Source: Cordilura impudica (lineage: Eukaryota > Arthropoda > Insecta > Diptera > Scathophagidae). Taken from it: a stretch of DNA of 64,000 bases. Position numbers and translations under genes: made by a program. The stretch lies in contig OY821522.1 of NCBI GenBank assembly GCA_963682025.1, positions 25,597,253 to 25,661,252 on the forward strand. The letters are read 5' to 3'. A model generated the notes under the pieces. The model made no database searches and was not told where the DNA came from. It saw only the letters and a program-made list of their open reading frames with translations. Within the stretch, counting starts at the first letter, position 1. Every line of letters begins with the position of its first letter. Of the stretch, positions 55,140-64,000 are shown piece by piece.

Positions 55140-55550
55140 TCTTTGGCCACAACAATTCTATGGACAAAGTTTCAGATCCATCGGATGAGGGGAAGTGGGG
55201 TTTTAATCTCTCGTGACTGTTCGTGACTATGTCAAAGTTAATCTTTTTCACAGCAAGTCTATCGACCAAGTTTTAGATCGATCGGATAAGGGAAAATGCG
55301 TTTTAAGTCACTCCGCGACTGTGCGTGACTATGTCGAAGTTGATCTTTCTTTACAGCTAGTATATCGACCAAGTTTCAGATCGCTCGGATGAGGGTAAAT
55401 AACATTTAGATCACTCCGTGACTGTGCGTGACCATGCGTGACTGTTCGTGACTAAATCAAAGTTAATCTTTTTTTCACAGCAATTGTATGGGCCAAGTTT
55501 CAGATCGATCGGATGAGGTGAAATGACATTTAGATCACGTGACTGTGCGT
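55140..55550 (+). repeat. Tandem repeat of about 105 bp, four imperfect units
   Basis: Units contain the shared string caagtttcagatcgatcgga, followed by tgagg, a short variable part, tcactccgtgactgtgcgtg and caaagttaatctttttcaca. The string starts at about 55164, 55265, 55367 and 55492. A shorter internal motif, cgtgactgt, repeats as well. The second unit of duplication B carries the same array at 59878-60288. Confidence 0.75.
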
Positions 55551-55556
55551 GACTAA

Positions 55557-55633
55557 GAGCCAGTTTTTGGGATGTGAATTAAACTTGGTTTAATTGTCTG
55601 TTAGTTAAACTCAAAACAATTGTAAACTGGCTT
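55557..55633. mobile_element. 77-bp foldback MITE flanked by TAA
   Basis: The ends GAGCCAGTTT and AAACTGGCTT are inverted with one mismatch, and TAA stands on both outer sides (55554-55556 and 55634-55636). An inner palindrome aattaaac-ttg-gtttaatt lies inside. The TAA flank suggests a PIF/Harbinger-mobilised miniature element. Confidence 0.5.
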
Positions 55634-55874
55634 TAATCTCTCTTCGTGTTTTTCAGTAGTCGTTTAAGAATTATCAGAAAGGTTAATGCTGCCATACTTT
55701 AAACCAAAGAAGTAGTGGCACCATTAACAATTTATTATCAATAATATGGTAATATTACAAATGCCAAATAAAAAGAAAAACAAAACAAAAAAGAAAACAA
55801 CGCTTGTGATATAAATTAAAAATTATAATAATTCTAAATTATAAGTCTTAAAATAACAAAAAAAGTAGCAATAT

Positions 55875-56640
55875 ATGTGTGACAACAAAAGATCTTCGAA
55901 TTTCTCAACAGGAGAAATTAATTTCTTATTGGAATTGGTGGAAAAAGAGAAGGACACCATTGAATGTAAGAAGACGGACCGGACTTCGTCCGAAGAAAAA
56001 ATGGATATGTGGAGGAAAATTGAGTGTGACTTTAACTCAAATTATCTTTGCGAAACAAAATTACGCCAAAGATAAAAAGCCTTGTATAAAACAGGAGGCG
56101 GACCAAAGGCAGCATCAAATGTTTCTGTAGTAGATTAAACAATTTTGAAACTGGTGCAAGATGAGCAAGTTATTGGACATAAGTCCTTTACGACGATGAT
56201 TTTTTATCATCCGATAGTAAGTAAATTTTTTTTTTTAAGTATTTTTATTATCATTTTTTATACACATATCTTTTCAGAATTCGAAGCTTCAGACACGAAT
56301 GGAGAACAAGAAGTGGAATGCATCTTGATCGAGCGGGCACCAGAAAAAAAGTGGGACAAATATTCTCCGAAAATGTTGAAAACTGAAAAACATAAGGCAC
56401 TCCATACTGGGAAAAAAATAAAAGACGTTTGGGCTGAAGTTGGCGAATGAAATTAAAAAAATTGAAGCTGGAAATGAAAATTATTGAAGAGGAGTGGAAT
56501 TTAAAAAAAATTAAATTGGAGTTAGAAATTAAAAAATTAAGAAGAAATGAACAAAACACTATGGAAGAATGGGGATTGGTATGTTCATTGCTTTTCCTTG
56601 GTGTAGTTTTGTATCGCGTTTTTTTTTAATTTTTGTATTT
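55875..56640 (+). pseudogene. Second Harbinger accessory Myb/SANT-like gene
   Basis: The first block (55875-56075) is MCDNKRSSNFSTGEINFLLE...MDMWRKIECDFNS, a Myb_DNA-bind_5-like domain with the expected trihelix Trp. It ends in a stop, but a nearby frame holds KTGGGPKAASNV, a usual continuation. A second block (56280-56450) is acidic, ending KIKDVWAEVGE. A third (56447-56629) is a Lys/Leu-rich coiled-coil-like tail (KLKLEMKIIEEEWNLKKIKL). These are the domains of a Harbinger accessory protein in order, broken by frameshifts and possibly one intron (donor GTAAGT at 56217, acceptor TTTTCAG near 56277). Confidence 0.6.
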
Positions 56641-56679
56641 TGTTTTTAGGGTCTTAAATGACCTGTAACTATCGAATTT

Positions 56680-56815
56680 TGAGTTAAAATCACACTAAAT
56701 TTTCCTCCACACATCTATTTTTTCTTCGGACGAAGTCCGGTCTGTCTCCTTGCATTCAATTGTGTCCTTATCTTTTTCCACCAATTTCAATAAGAAATCA
56801 ATTTATTTTGTTGAA
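56680..56815 (-). pseudogene. Inverted partial copy of the Myb/SANT domain
   Basis: The minus strand repeats the beginning of the preceding gene with substitutions: LELVEKDKDTIECKETDRTS against LELVEKEKDTIECKKTDRTS. Together with 55909-56046 it makes an inverted repeat with arms of about 130 bp and a spacer of about 630 bp. Confidence 0.7.
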
Positions 56816-57018
56816 GATAAGATTAAAATTTTTATAATTTCTACTTTTTAATTTTTGTTAAACATTGTACTTTTTGTTTCTTAATAAAAATAATACTAAA
56901 AAATTTTTGTTTTATCTTTAGATTTATTTATGATTTATTGCAAATATTAATTTATATATTAAGAAAAACTGATATGTGCATAATAAGTACAACTGGTTTT
57001 TATGTTATGCTTATTAAA

Positions 57019-57375
57019 TTAGGCACCATTGGACTCATCATGAGCTTTTACTAAGTTGCTTGAATCATGACTAGAATCTCTGTTATTAGTTACTGAAAGT
57101 ACAAAGTCCACAGCTTCTTCCAAATGGTTTTCTAAATTTGGCAAATTGGTATCTTTGTTAATACAACAAATGTTGTGAAGTATAGCTGTAGCTACAATTA
57201 TACTTTGGACTTTTTTAAAGTTTAAACGAAGGCCCAAAGATAAAATTGGAAATCTTCTTTTCCAAACCCCATAGCTTCTTTCAACAGAGCAACGTGTTCT
57301 AATTTGCGACTCATTATACAGACTTTCTTCTGCATTTTTGGCGAATCTTGTGCACATTGCGGTTGGAGAAATCAC
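57019..57375 (-). pseudogene. Harbinger transposase C-terminus
   Basis: The minus-strand frame reads EESLYNESQIRTRCSVERSY followed by GVWKRRFPILSLGLRLN and IIVATAILHNICCINKD. The RTR-x3-ER-x-G-x-WK-RRFP block contains the third acidic residue (Glu of VER) of HARBI1-like DDE transposases. It ends with an acidic tail. Its N-terminal part is cut at 57376, where plus-strand Gypsy sequence begins. Confidence 0.75.
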
Positions 57376-57384
57376 GATGCAATC

Positions 57385-58288
57385 TCTTGCAAATTTAAGG
57401 AGAGCAGATACTATTCATGCAAAAAAAATTGGTCATTTGGCATCGGTCTGTCGTGATCGACATAATAAATTTGTAAACTATGTGTCTGATTCGGATAGTA
57501 ATGGTGATGATACAGATAATAACATTTTTAATTAGTCTTTTTTCAGTATAAAAAACAATTCTGGTTGTGGTATATATTATTTGCCAGTTACAATTGATGG
57601 TATTAAACTAACCGCGGCATGTGATACTGGCGCACCTTGTACGTTGGTACCAGCACTGTTTTAAAAAAATAATATAAAAAAACCTTTCAGAGTTCGCAGA
57701 AACCCATACATGAATTATGATGGATATAAAATTTCTCTTTTGGATGAGTTTGATGCAAAAGTAACATATTAAATCAGAATTTTCAGATATTTTCAGTGAG
57801 GGTCTTGGTGCTTATAATGTAGGTAGAATTTCATTGGACATAGTGGATGGGGCAAAGCCCATATATTTTAAACCGCGACCAGTTCCTTTAGCATGGAGGG
57901 AGAAAGTTGAGAATAAATCAAGGGAAATGATAAGGGGCGGTATTTCTTGAAAAGGTGGATAATTCAGATTGGGGAACTCCACTTGTCCCGATTCTAAAAC
58001 CAAGTGGAGATTTGAGAATATGTGGTGACTATAAGTTTACTTTAAATAAATATTTAATTGATTTAAGGTATCCTCTGCATGCTATACCGGAAATTTTCGC
58101 TTCACATCAGGGTGGTGAATTGTTTGCAAAACTCGACCTATCAAATGCTTACAATCAGCTACTGTTAGATAAGAAGTCACAAAATCTATGCTCTTGGAAT
58201 CGATTGCCCTTTGGCATTAAAACGGCCGCAGCTATTTTTCAAAAAAATTGGGAAATTTATGATGGAAATTTATTGATGTTTCCGTACT
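57385..58288 (+). pseudogene. Gypsy fragment 1: Gag end, protease and RT start
   Basis: The order is KKIGHLASVCRDRHNK (a zinc knuckle that has lost Cys residues), then an acidic spacer, then a protease active site AACDTGAPCTLVPALF near 57620, then FSEGLGAYNVGRISLD and PRPVPLAWREKV, and finally the RT fingers at 57955-58290: WGTPLVPILKPSGDLRICGD and LFAKLDLSNAYNQLLLD. Stops and frameshifts are numerous. It belongs to a Gypsy group different from the element at 31-38 kb. It is cut before the YxDD motif, where minus-strand Gypsy 2 begins. Confidence 0.75.
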
Positions 58289-59540
58289 AAGACCTGTTGA
58301 CCGATCGTGGGTTGCCATGGCCTTCTACGTAAATTGTAGTGTCGCCGCTGGTCTTGTGATGCCTGGGCGAGATTATTTCTAACAATCTTGAACACCTCTT
58401 GCAGTTGTTCCGCCTTTTCAGCTGGGTCGTGTTTCGTGGTTCCCGTTCCCAGGGTAACCTCGTCATACAGCGCTCGAGGCAATCTGGGTTCACGACCTTG
58501 GATGAGGTATGCAGGTGAATAGCCAGTGGATTCCGAAGAGCTGGTGTTGATGGCTAATGAAATTTCGGGTAGAACGTCATCCCACGCTGTGTGTTTGTTT
58601 TTGGCCAACTGGGAGATCATTGTCTTAACTACTCGATTTGTCCTCTCGGTAGGGTTTTCTTGAGGGGTGTATGGCGCTGTAAACTGTTGCTTAACTCCCA
58701 TGTGTTCGAGAAAATGCTGGAAAATTCTGCTGGTGAATTGTGCTCCGTTATCAGTGATAGCCACTTTTGGAACCCCGAATCTGGCGAGTATCCGCTCTCG
58801 GAAGGCCTTCACTAAACTCTCGGCCGTAGCTTTCCGGAGTGGGATCAGCTCCGTCCATTTGGAGAAACGGTTCATAATCACCAATAACATGCTATTTCCA
58901 TGCTTTGACCTAGGTAGAGGGCCCACGAAATCTAGACAGATTGTTGCCCAGGGTTCCTCGGGAATTCGCGTCAGCATTTCTCCGGATGGCTTGTTTTGGC
59001 TGACCTTGAATTTTTGGCAGGATTCGCAACTTCGGACGTATTTACTGATGTCTCGGAAGAGTCCCGGCCAATAGTATCGATTACAGATGCGGCCAATAGT
59101 TTTTCGGATTCCCAGGTGTCCGGCTGTTGGGTCGTCATGGTTCTCGCGTAATACACGTTCCCTTTGGTCGGTCCCCACACATAGTTTCCATGGGTGACTG
59201 TCTTCATCGGTGTGGTTCCTGGGGAAATGACGATAAAGAATGTTATTAATAATGGTAAAATCAGAGTATTTTTGAGGATTTTCCTGGACCGAGATTATTT
59301 TCTGTCTCAACCATGGGCAAGTTGATGTTTCCTTCCCTGTAACTACGCGTTTGGCTGTTTCTAGAGGTTGTCGTGATAGAGCGTCAGCAATGGTATTGTG
59401 GGCCCCTTTCCGATACTGTACGGTGAAAGTGTACTGCTGAAGTTCAAGAGCCCAGCGTGCCAGCCGCCCGGTTGGTGTTTCTATGGAGTTTAACCATTTG
59501 AGGGACAAGTGGTCGGTGATGACGGTAAATTGGTATCCTT
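58289..59540 (-). CDS. Gypsy fragment 2: RNase H end and complete integrase
   Basis: A long uninterrupted minus-strand frame. It opens at the duplication junction with EGYQFTVITDHLSLKWLNS (end of RNase H), then ADALSRQPLE, the HHCC finger HDDPTAGHLGIRKT...CESCQKFK, and the core with CLDFVGPLP, AITDNGAQF and NPTERTNRVVK supplying the three acidic residues, followed by LAINTSSSESTGYSPAYLI and a basic C-terminus. The frame closes a few bases inside the neighbouring fragment at 58270. Its GC content is visibly higher than that of the surroundings, and it has no stops, which points to a young insertion of a Gypsy lineage with a different base composition. Confidence 0.85.
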
Positions 59541-59877
59541 CTTGATGTCCCACATTATCTGTTCCCAAATTGTGTTTTTTTTCTTTGAAGCAAAATCTGG
59601 CTCATATCTCAAACGAACTTCTATCAGTAGCTTCTTCCTTTCGTGGTTCCACTTTTTTCACTATGTACTAATATACAAAAAATTATAAACAATCGTAAAA
59701 TTGCAAATTTTAAATAAATAAAAGTTTAACTTACCATAAAACCGCCGTTTCTACCATATATTGAAATTTTTGATGTATTTTTAGTTTTATCGACAAGAAA
59801 AAGGTAATAATCTAACCCACAAAAACAAAGTTTTTATAGTCTTTATTTCCTTGTGCATATGAGTTTTGAGTTTTTAA

Positions 59878-60288
59878 TCTTTGGCCACAACAATTCTATG
59901 GACAAAGTTTCAGATCCATCGGATGAGGGGAAGTGGGGTTTTAATCTCTCGTGACTGTTCGTGACTATGTCAAAGTTAATCTTTTTCACAGCAAGTCTAT
60001 CGACCAAGTTTTAGATCGATCGGATAAGGGAAAATGCGTTTTAAGTCACTCCGCGACTGTGCGTGACTATGTCGAAGTTGATCTTTCTTTACAGCTAGTA
60101 TATCGACCAAGTTTCAGATCGCTCGGATGAGGGTAAATAACATTTAGATCACTCCGTGACTGTGCGTGACCATGCGTGACTGTTCGTGACTAAATCAAAG
60201 TTAATCTTTTTTTCACAGCAATTGTATGGGCCAAGTTTCAGATCGATCGGATGAGGTGAAATGACATTTAGATCACGTGACTGTGCGT
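59878..60288 (+). repeat. Tandem repeat of about 105 bp, copy in unit 2
   Basis: Same four-unit array as 55140-55550, shifted by 4,738. Confidence 0.75.
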
Positions 60289-60294
60289 GACTAA

Positions 60295-60371
60295 GAGCCA
60301 GTTTTTGGGATGTGAATTAAACTTGGTTTAATTGTCTGTTAGTTAAACTCAAAACAATTGTAAACTGGCTT
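60295..60371. mobile_element. 77-bp TAA-flanked foldback, copy in unit 2
   Basis: Same as 55557-55633. Confidence 0.5.
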
Positions 60372-60612
60372 TAATCTCTCTTCGTGTTTTTCAGTAGTCG
60401 TTTAAGAATTATCAGAAAGGTTAATGCTGCCATACTTTAAACCAAAGAAGTAGTGGCACCATTAACAATTTATTATCAATAATATGGTAATATTACAAAT
60501 GCCAAATAAAAAGAAAAACAAAACAAAAAAGAAAACAACGCTTGTGATATAAATTAAAAATTATAATAATTCTAAATTATAAGTCTTAAAATAATAAAAA
60601 AAGTAGCAATAT

Positions 60613-61378
60613 ATGTGTGACAACAAAAGATCTTCGAATTTCTCAACAGGAGAAATTAATTTCTTATTGGAATTGGTGGAAAAAGAGAAGGACACCATTG
60701 AATGTAAGAAGACGGACCGGACTTCGTCCGAAGAAAAAATGGATATGTGGAGGAAAATTGAGTGTGACTTTAACTCAAATTATCTTTGCGAAACAAAATT
60801 ACGCCAAAGATAAAAAGCCTTGTATAAAACAGGAGGCGGACCAAAGGCAGCATCAAATGTTTCTGTAGTAGATTAAACAATTTTGAAACTGGTGCAAGAT
60901 GAGCAAGTTATTGGACATAAGTCCTTTACGACGATGATTTTTTATCATCCGATAGTAAGTAAATTTTTTTTTTTAAGTATTTTTATTATCATTTTTTATA
61001 CACATATCTTTTCAGAATTCGAAGCTTCAGACACGAATGGAGAACAAGAAGTGGAATGCATCTTGATCGAGCGGGCACCAGAAAAAAAGTGGGACAAATA
61101 TTCTCCGAAAATGTTGAAAACTGAAAAACATAAGGCACTCCATACTGGGAAAAAAATAAAAGACGTTTGGGCTGAAGTTGGCGAATGAAATTAAAAAAAT
61201 TGAAGCTGGAAATGAAAATTATTGAAGAGGAGTGGAATTTAAAAAAAATTAAATTGGAGTTAGAAATTAAAAAATTAAGAAGAAATGAACAAAACACTAT
61301 GGAAGAATGGGGATTGGTATGTTCATTGCTTTTCCTTGGTGTAGTTTTGTATCGCGTTTTTTTTTAATTTTTGTATTT
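60613..61378 (+). pseudogene. Harbinger accessory Myb/SANT-like gene, copy in unit 2
   Basis: Duplicate of 55875-56640, with the same block structure and the same breaks, so the damage predates the duplication. Confidence 0.6.
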
Positions 61379-61417
61379 TGTTTTTAGGGTCTTAAATGAC
61401 CTGTAACTATCGAATTT

Positions 61418-61553
61418 TGAGTTAAAATCACACTAAATTTTCCTCCACACATCTATTTTTTCTTCGGACGAAGTCCGGTCTGTCTCCTTGCATTCAATTG
61501 TGTCCTTATCTTTTTCCACCAATTTCAATAAGAAATCAATTTATTTTGTTGAA
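61418..61553 (-). pseudogene. Inverted Myb/SANT copy in unit 2
   Basis: Duplicate of 56680-56815. Confidence 0.7.
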
Positions 61554-61756
61554 GATAAGATTAAAATTTTTATAATTTCTACTTTTTAATTTTTGTTAAA
61601 CATTGTACTTTTTGTTTCTTAATAAAAATAATACTAAAAAATTTTTGTTTTATCTTTAGATTTATTTATGATTTATTGCAAATATTAATTTATATATTAA
61701 GAAAAACTGATATGTGCATAATAAGTACAACTGGTTTTTATGTTATGCTTATTAAA

Positions 61757-62113
61757 TTAGGCACCATTGGACTCATCATGAGCTTTTACTAAGTTGCTTG
61801 AATCATGACTAGAATCTCTGTTATTAGTTACTGAAAGTACAAAGTCCACAGCTTCTTCCAAATGGTTTTCTAAATTTGGCAAATTGGTATCTTTGTTAAT
61901 ACAACAAATGTTGTGAAGTATAGCTGTAGCTACAATTATACTTTGGACTTTTTTAAAGTTTAAACGAAGGCCCAAAGATAAAATTGGAAATCTTCTTTTC
62001 CAAACCCCATAGCTTCTTTCAACAGAGCAACGTGTTCTAATTTGCGACTCATTATACAGACTTTCTTCTGCATTTTTGGCGAATCTTGTGCACATTGCGG
62101 TTGGAGAAATCAC
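61757..62113 (-). pseudogene. Harbinger transposase C-terminus, copy in unit 2
   Basis: Duplicate of 57019-57375, with the same reading frame and residues. Confidence 0.75.
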
Positions 62114-62122
62114 GATGCAATC

Positions 62123-63026
62123 TCTTGCAAATTTAAGGAGAGCAGATACTATTCATGCAAAAAAAATTGGTCATTTGGCATCGGTCTGTCGTGATCGACA
62201 TAATAAATTTGTAAACTATGTGTCTGATTCGGATAGTAATGGTGATGATACAGATAATAACATTTTTAATTAGTCTTTTTTCAGTATAAAAAACAATTCT
62301 GGTTGTGGTATATATTATTTGCCAGTTACAATTGATGGTATTAAACTAACCGCGGCATGTGATACTGGCGCACCTTGTACGTTGGTACCAGCACTGTTTT
62401 AAAAAAATAATATAAAAAAACCTTTCAGAGTTCGCAGAAACCCATACATGAATTATGATGGATATAAAATTTCTCTTTTGGATGAGTTTGATGCAAAAGT
62501 AACATATTAAATCAGAATTTTCAGATATTTTCAGTGAGGGTCTTGGTGCTTATAATGTAGGTAGAATTTCATTGGACATAGTGGATGGGGCAAAGCCCAT
62601 ATATTTTAAACCGCGACCAGTTCCTTTAGCATGGAGGGAGAAAGTTGAGAATAAATCAAGGGAAATGATAAGGGGCGGTATTTCTTGAAAAGGTGGATAA
62701 TTCAGATTGGGGAACTCCACTTGTCCCGATTCTAAAACCAAGTGGAGATTTGAGAATATGTGGTGACTATAAGTTTACTTTAAATAAATATTTAATTGAT
62801 TTAAGGTATCCTCTGCATGCTATACCGGAAATTTTCGCTTCACATCAGGGTGGTGAATTGTTTGCAAAACTCGACCTATCAAATGCTTACAATCAGCTAC
62901 TGTTAGATAAGAAGTCACAAAATCTATGCTCTTGGAATCGATTGCCCTTTGGCATTAAAACGGCCGCAGCTATTTTTCAAAAAAATTGGGAAATTTATGA
63001 TGGAAATTTATTGATGTTTCCGTACT
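62123..63026 (+). pseudogene. Gypsy fragment 1, copy in unit 2
   Basis: Duplicate of 57385-58288. Confidence 0.75.
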
Positions 63027-64000
63027 AAGACCTGTTGACCGATCGTGGGTTGCCATGGCCTTCTACGTAAATTGTAGTGTCGCCGCTGGTCTTGTGATGC
63101 CTGGGCGAGATTATTTCTAACAATCTTGAACACCTCTTGCAGTTGTTCCGCCTTTTCAGCTGGGTCGTGTTTCGTGGTTCCCGTTCCCAGGGTAACCTCG
63201 TCATACAGCGCTCGAGGCAATCTGGGTTCACGACCTTGGATGAGGTATGCAGGTGAATAGCCAGTGGATTCCGAAGAGCTGGTGTTGATGGCTAATGAAA
63301 TTTCGGGTAGAACGTCATCCCACGCTGTGTGTTTGTTTTTGGCCAACTGGGAGATCATTGTCTTAACCACTCGATTTGTCCTCTCGGTAGGGTTTTCTTG
63401 AGGGGTGTATGGCGCTGTAAACTGTTGCTTAACTCCCATGTGTTCGAGAAAATGCTGGAAAATTCTGCTGGTGAATTGTGCTCCGTTATCAGTGATAGCC
63501 ACTTTTGGAACCCCGAATCTGGCGAGTATCCGCTCTCGGAAGGCCTTCACTAAACTCTCGGCCGTAGCTTTCCGGAGTGGGATCAGCTCCGTCCATTTGG
63601 AGAAACGGTTCATAATCACCAATAACATGCTATTTCCATGCTTTGACCTAGGTAGAGGGCCCACGAAATCTAGACAGATTGTTGCCCAGGGTTCCTCGGG
63701 AATTCGCGTCAGCATTTCTCCGGATGGCTTGTTTTGGCTGACCTTGAATTTTTGGCAGGATTCGCAACTTCGGACGTATTTACTGATGTCTCGGAAGAGT
63801 CCCGGCCAATAGTATCGATTACAGATGCGGCCAATAGTTTTTCGGATTCCCAGGTGTCCGGCTGTTGGGTCGTCATGGTTCTCGCGTAATACACGTTCCC
63901 TTTGGTCGGTCCCCACACATAGTTTCCATGGGTGACTGTCTTCATCGGTGTGGTTCCTGGGGAAATGACGATAAAGAATGTTATTAATAATGGTAAAATC
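63027..64000 (-). CDS. Gypsy fragment 2 integrase, copy in unit 2, open at window end
   Basis: Duplicate of 58289-59262. The frame is uninterrupted up to the window edge, so the start lies outside. The HHCC finger and all three catalytic acidic residues are present. Confidence 0.85.

Larger units (their letters stand above)
54803..59540 (+). repeat. Tandem duplication B, unit 1 (4,738 bp)
   Basis: Begins at cttgatgtcccacattatc and is repeated from 59541 at a constant offset of 4,738. Only a handful of differences are visible over the 4.46 kb that can be compared, for example c/t near 55855/60593 and t/c near 58627/63365. Confidence 0.9.
59541..64000 (+). repeat. Tandem duplication B, unit 2, continues past window
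   Basis: Second unit, cut by the window end at the position corresponding to 59262. The junction at 59540/59541 fuses a Gypsy RNase H segment to the antisense Myb-like segment. Confidence 0.9.

Noticed and set aside
55140..55550. CRISPR-like array
   Set aside because: Repeats are long and imperfect, without regular unique spacers, and the genome is eukaryotic.
58591..59074. Plus-strand frames opposite the Gypsy integrase (58591-58815, 58667-59074 and copies in unit 2)
   Set aside because: They are antisense shadows of a well-supported integrase frame.

Overview
The window is a transposon-dominated stretch of a higher fly (Diptera, Brachycera) genome. Support for this comes from AT-rich intergenic DNA, 60-70 bp introns, and DINE-1/mini-me-like interspersed elements carrying a GACG microsatellite, plus Jockey-, BEL/Pao- and Gypsy-type retroelements and PIF/Harbinger, hAT and Helitron DNA transposons. 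It also holds a Gypsy primer-binding site complementary to insect tRNA-Lys(CUU). The exact species cannot be told from the sequence. The only convincing host gene is a two-exon 5' piece of an ionotropic glutamate receptor (7825-8401, +).

Layout. 0-1.6 kb: broken transposase-like gene. 2.9-4.4 kb: old and younger DINE-like elements. 6.4-7.5 kb: 5'-truncated non-LTR element (-). 7.8-8.4 kb: glutamate receptor exons. 9.1-15.3 kb: a Jockey-like fragment inserted into a Transib/RAG1-like transposase remnant (-), then DINE-like elements, one of them inside a 130-bp tandem duplication that preserves the empty site. 15.3-21.7 kb: a near full-length but mutated Jockey-like element (+) split by a second non-LTR element (-). 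21.7-22.8 and 38.2-39.4 kb: two copies of an unassigned A-rich repeat. 26.6-33.2 kb: a roughly 3.3-kb tandem duplication containing DINE-like DNA plus the LTR end, leader and start of gag of a Gypsy element. 33-37.8 kb: the rest of that Gypsy element, whose Gag begins with a RING-H2 finger. 40.1-46.3 kb: a BEL/Pao element with both LTRs, a 5-bp target duplication and a PHD-finger Gag. 46.4-47.2 kb: inverted DINE-like element. 47.8-49.3 kb: Harbinger-type element with a hAT MITE nested in it. 49.5-52.5 kb: truncated Helitron sitting inside a minisatellite. 52.8-64 kb: Harbinger transposase and Myb/SANT accessory fragments mixed with two Gypsy fragments, with a 4,738-bp tandem duplication that runs off the right edge.

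The elements do not cooperate as one system. The window records successive, often nested, insertions followed by recent segmental tandem duplication. The most unusual items are the RING-H2 Gag, a 13-bp palindromic motif array (GTTC-N5-GAAC, six perfect sites plus one variant) in the leader of the same retrotransposon, the well-resolved ends of the DINE-like family with its empty site, and the nested Harbinger/hAT pair with both target duplications visible. Almost all coding regions are broken by frameshifts or stops and are labelled pseudogenes.
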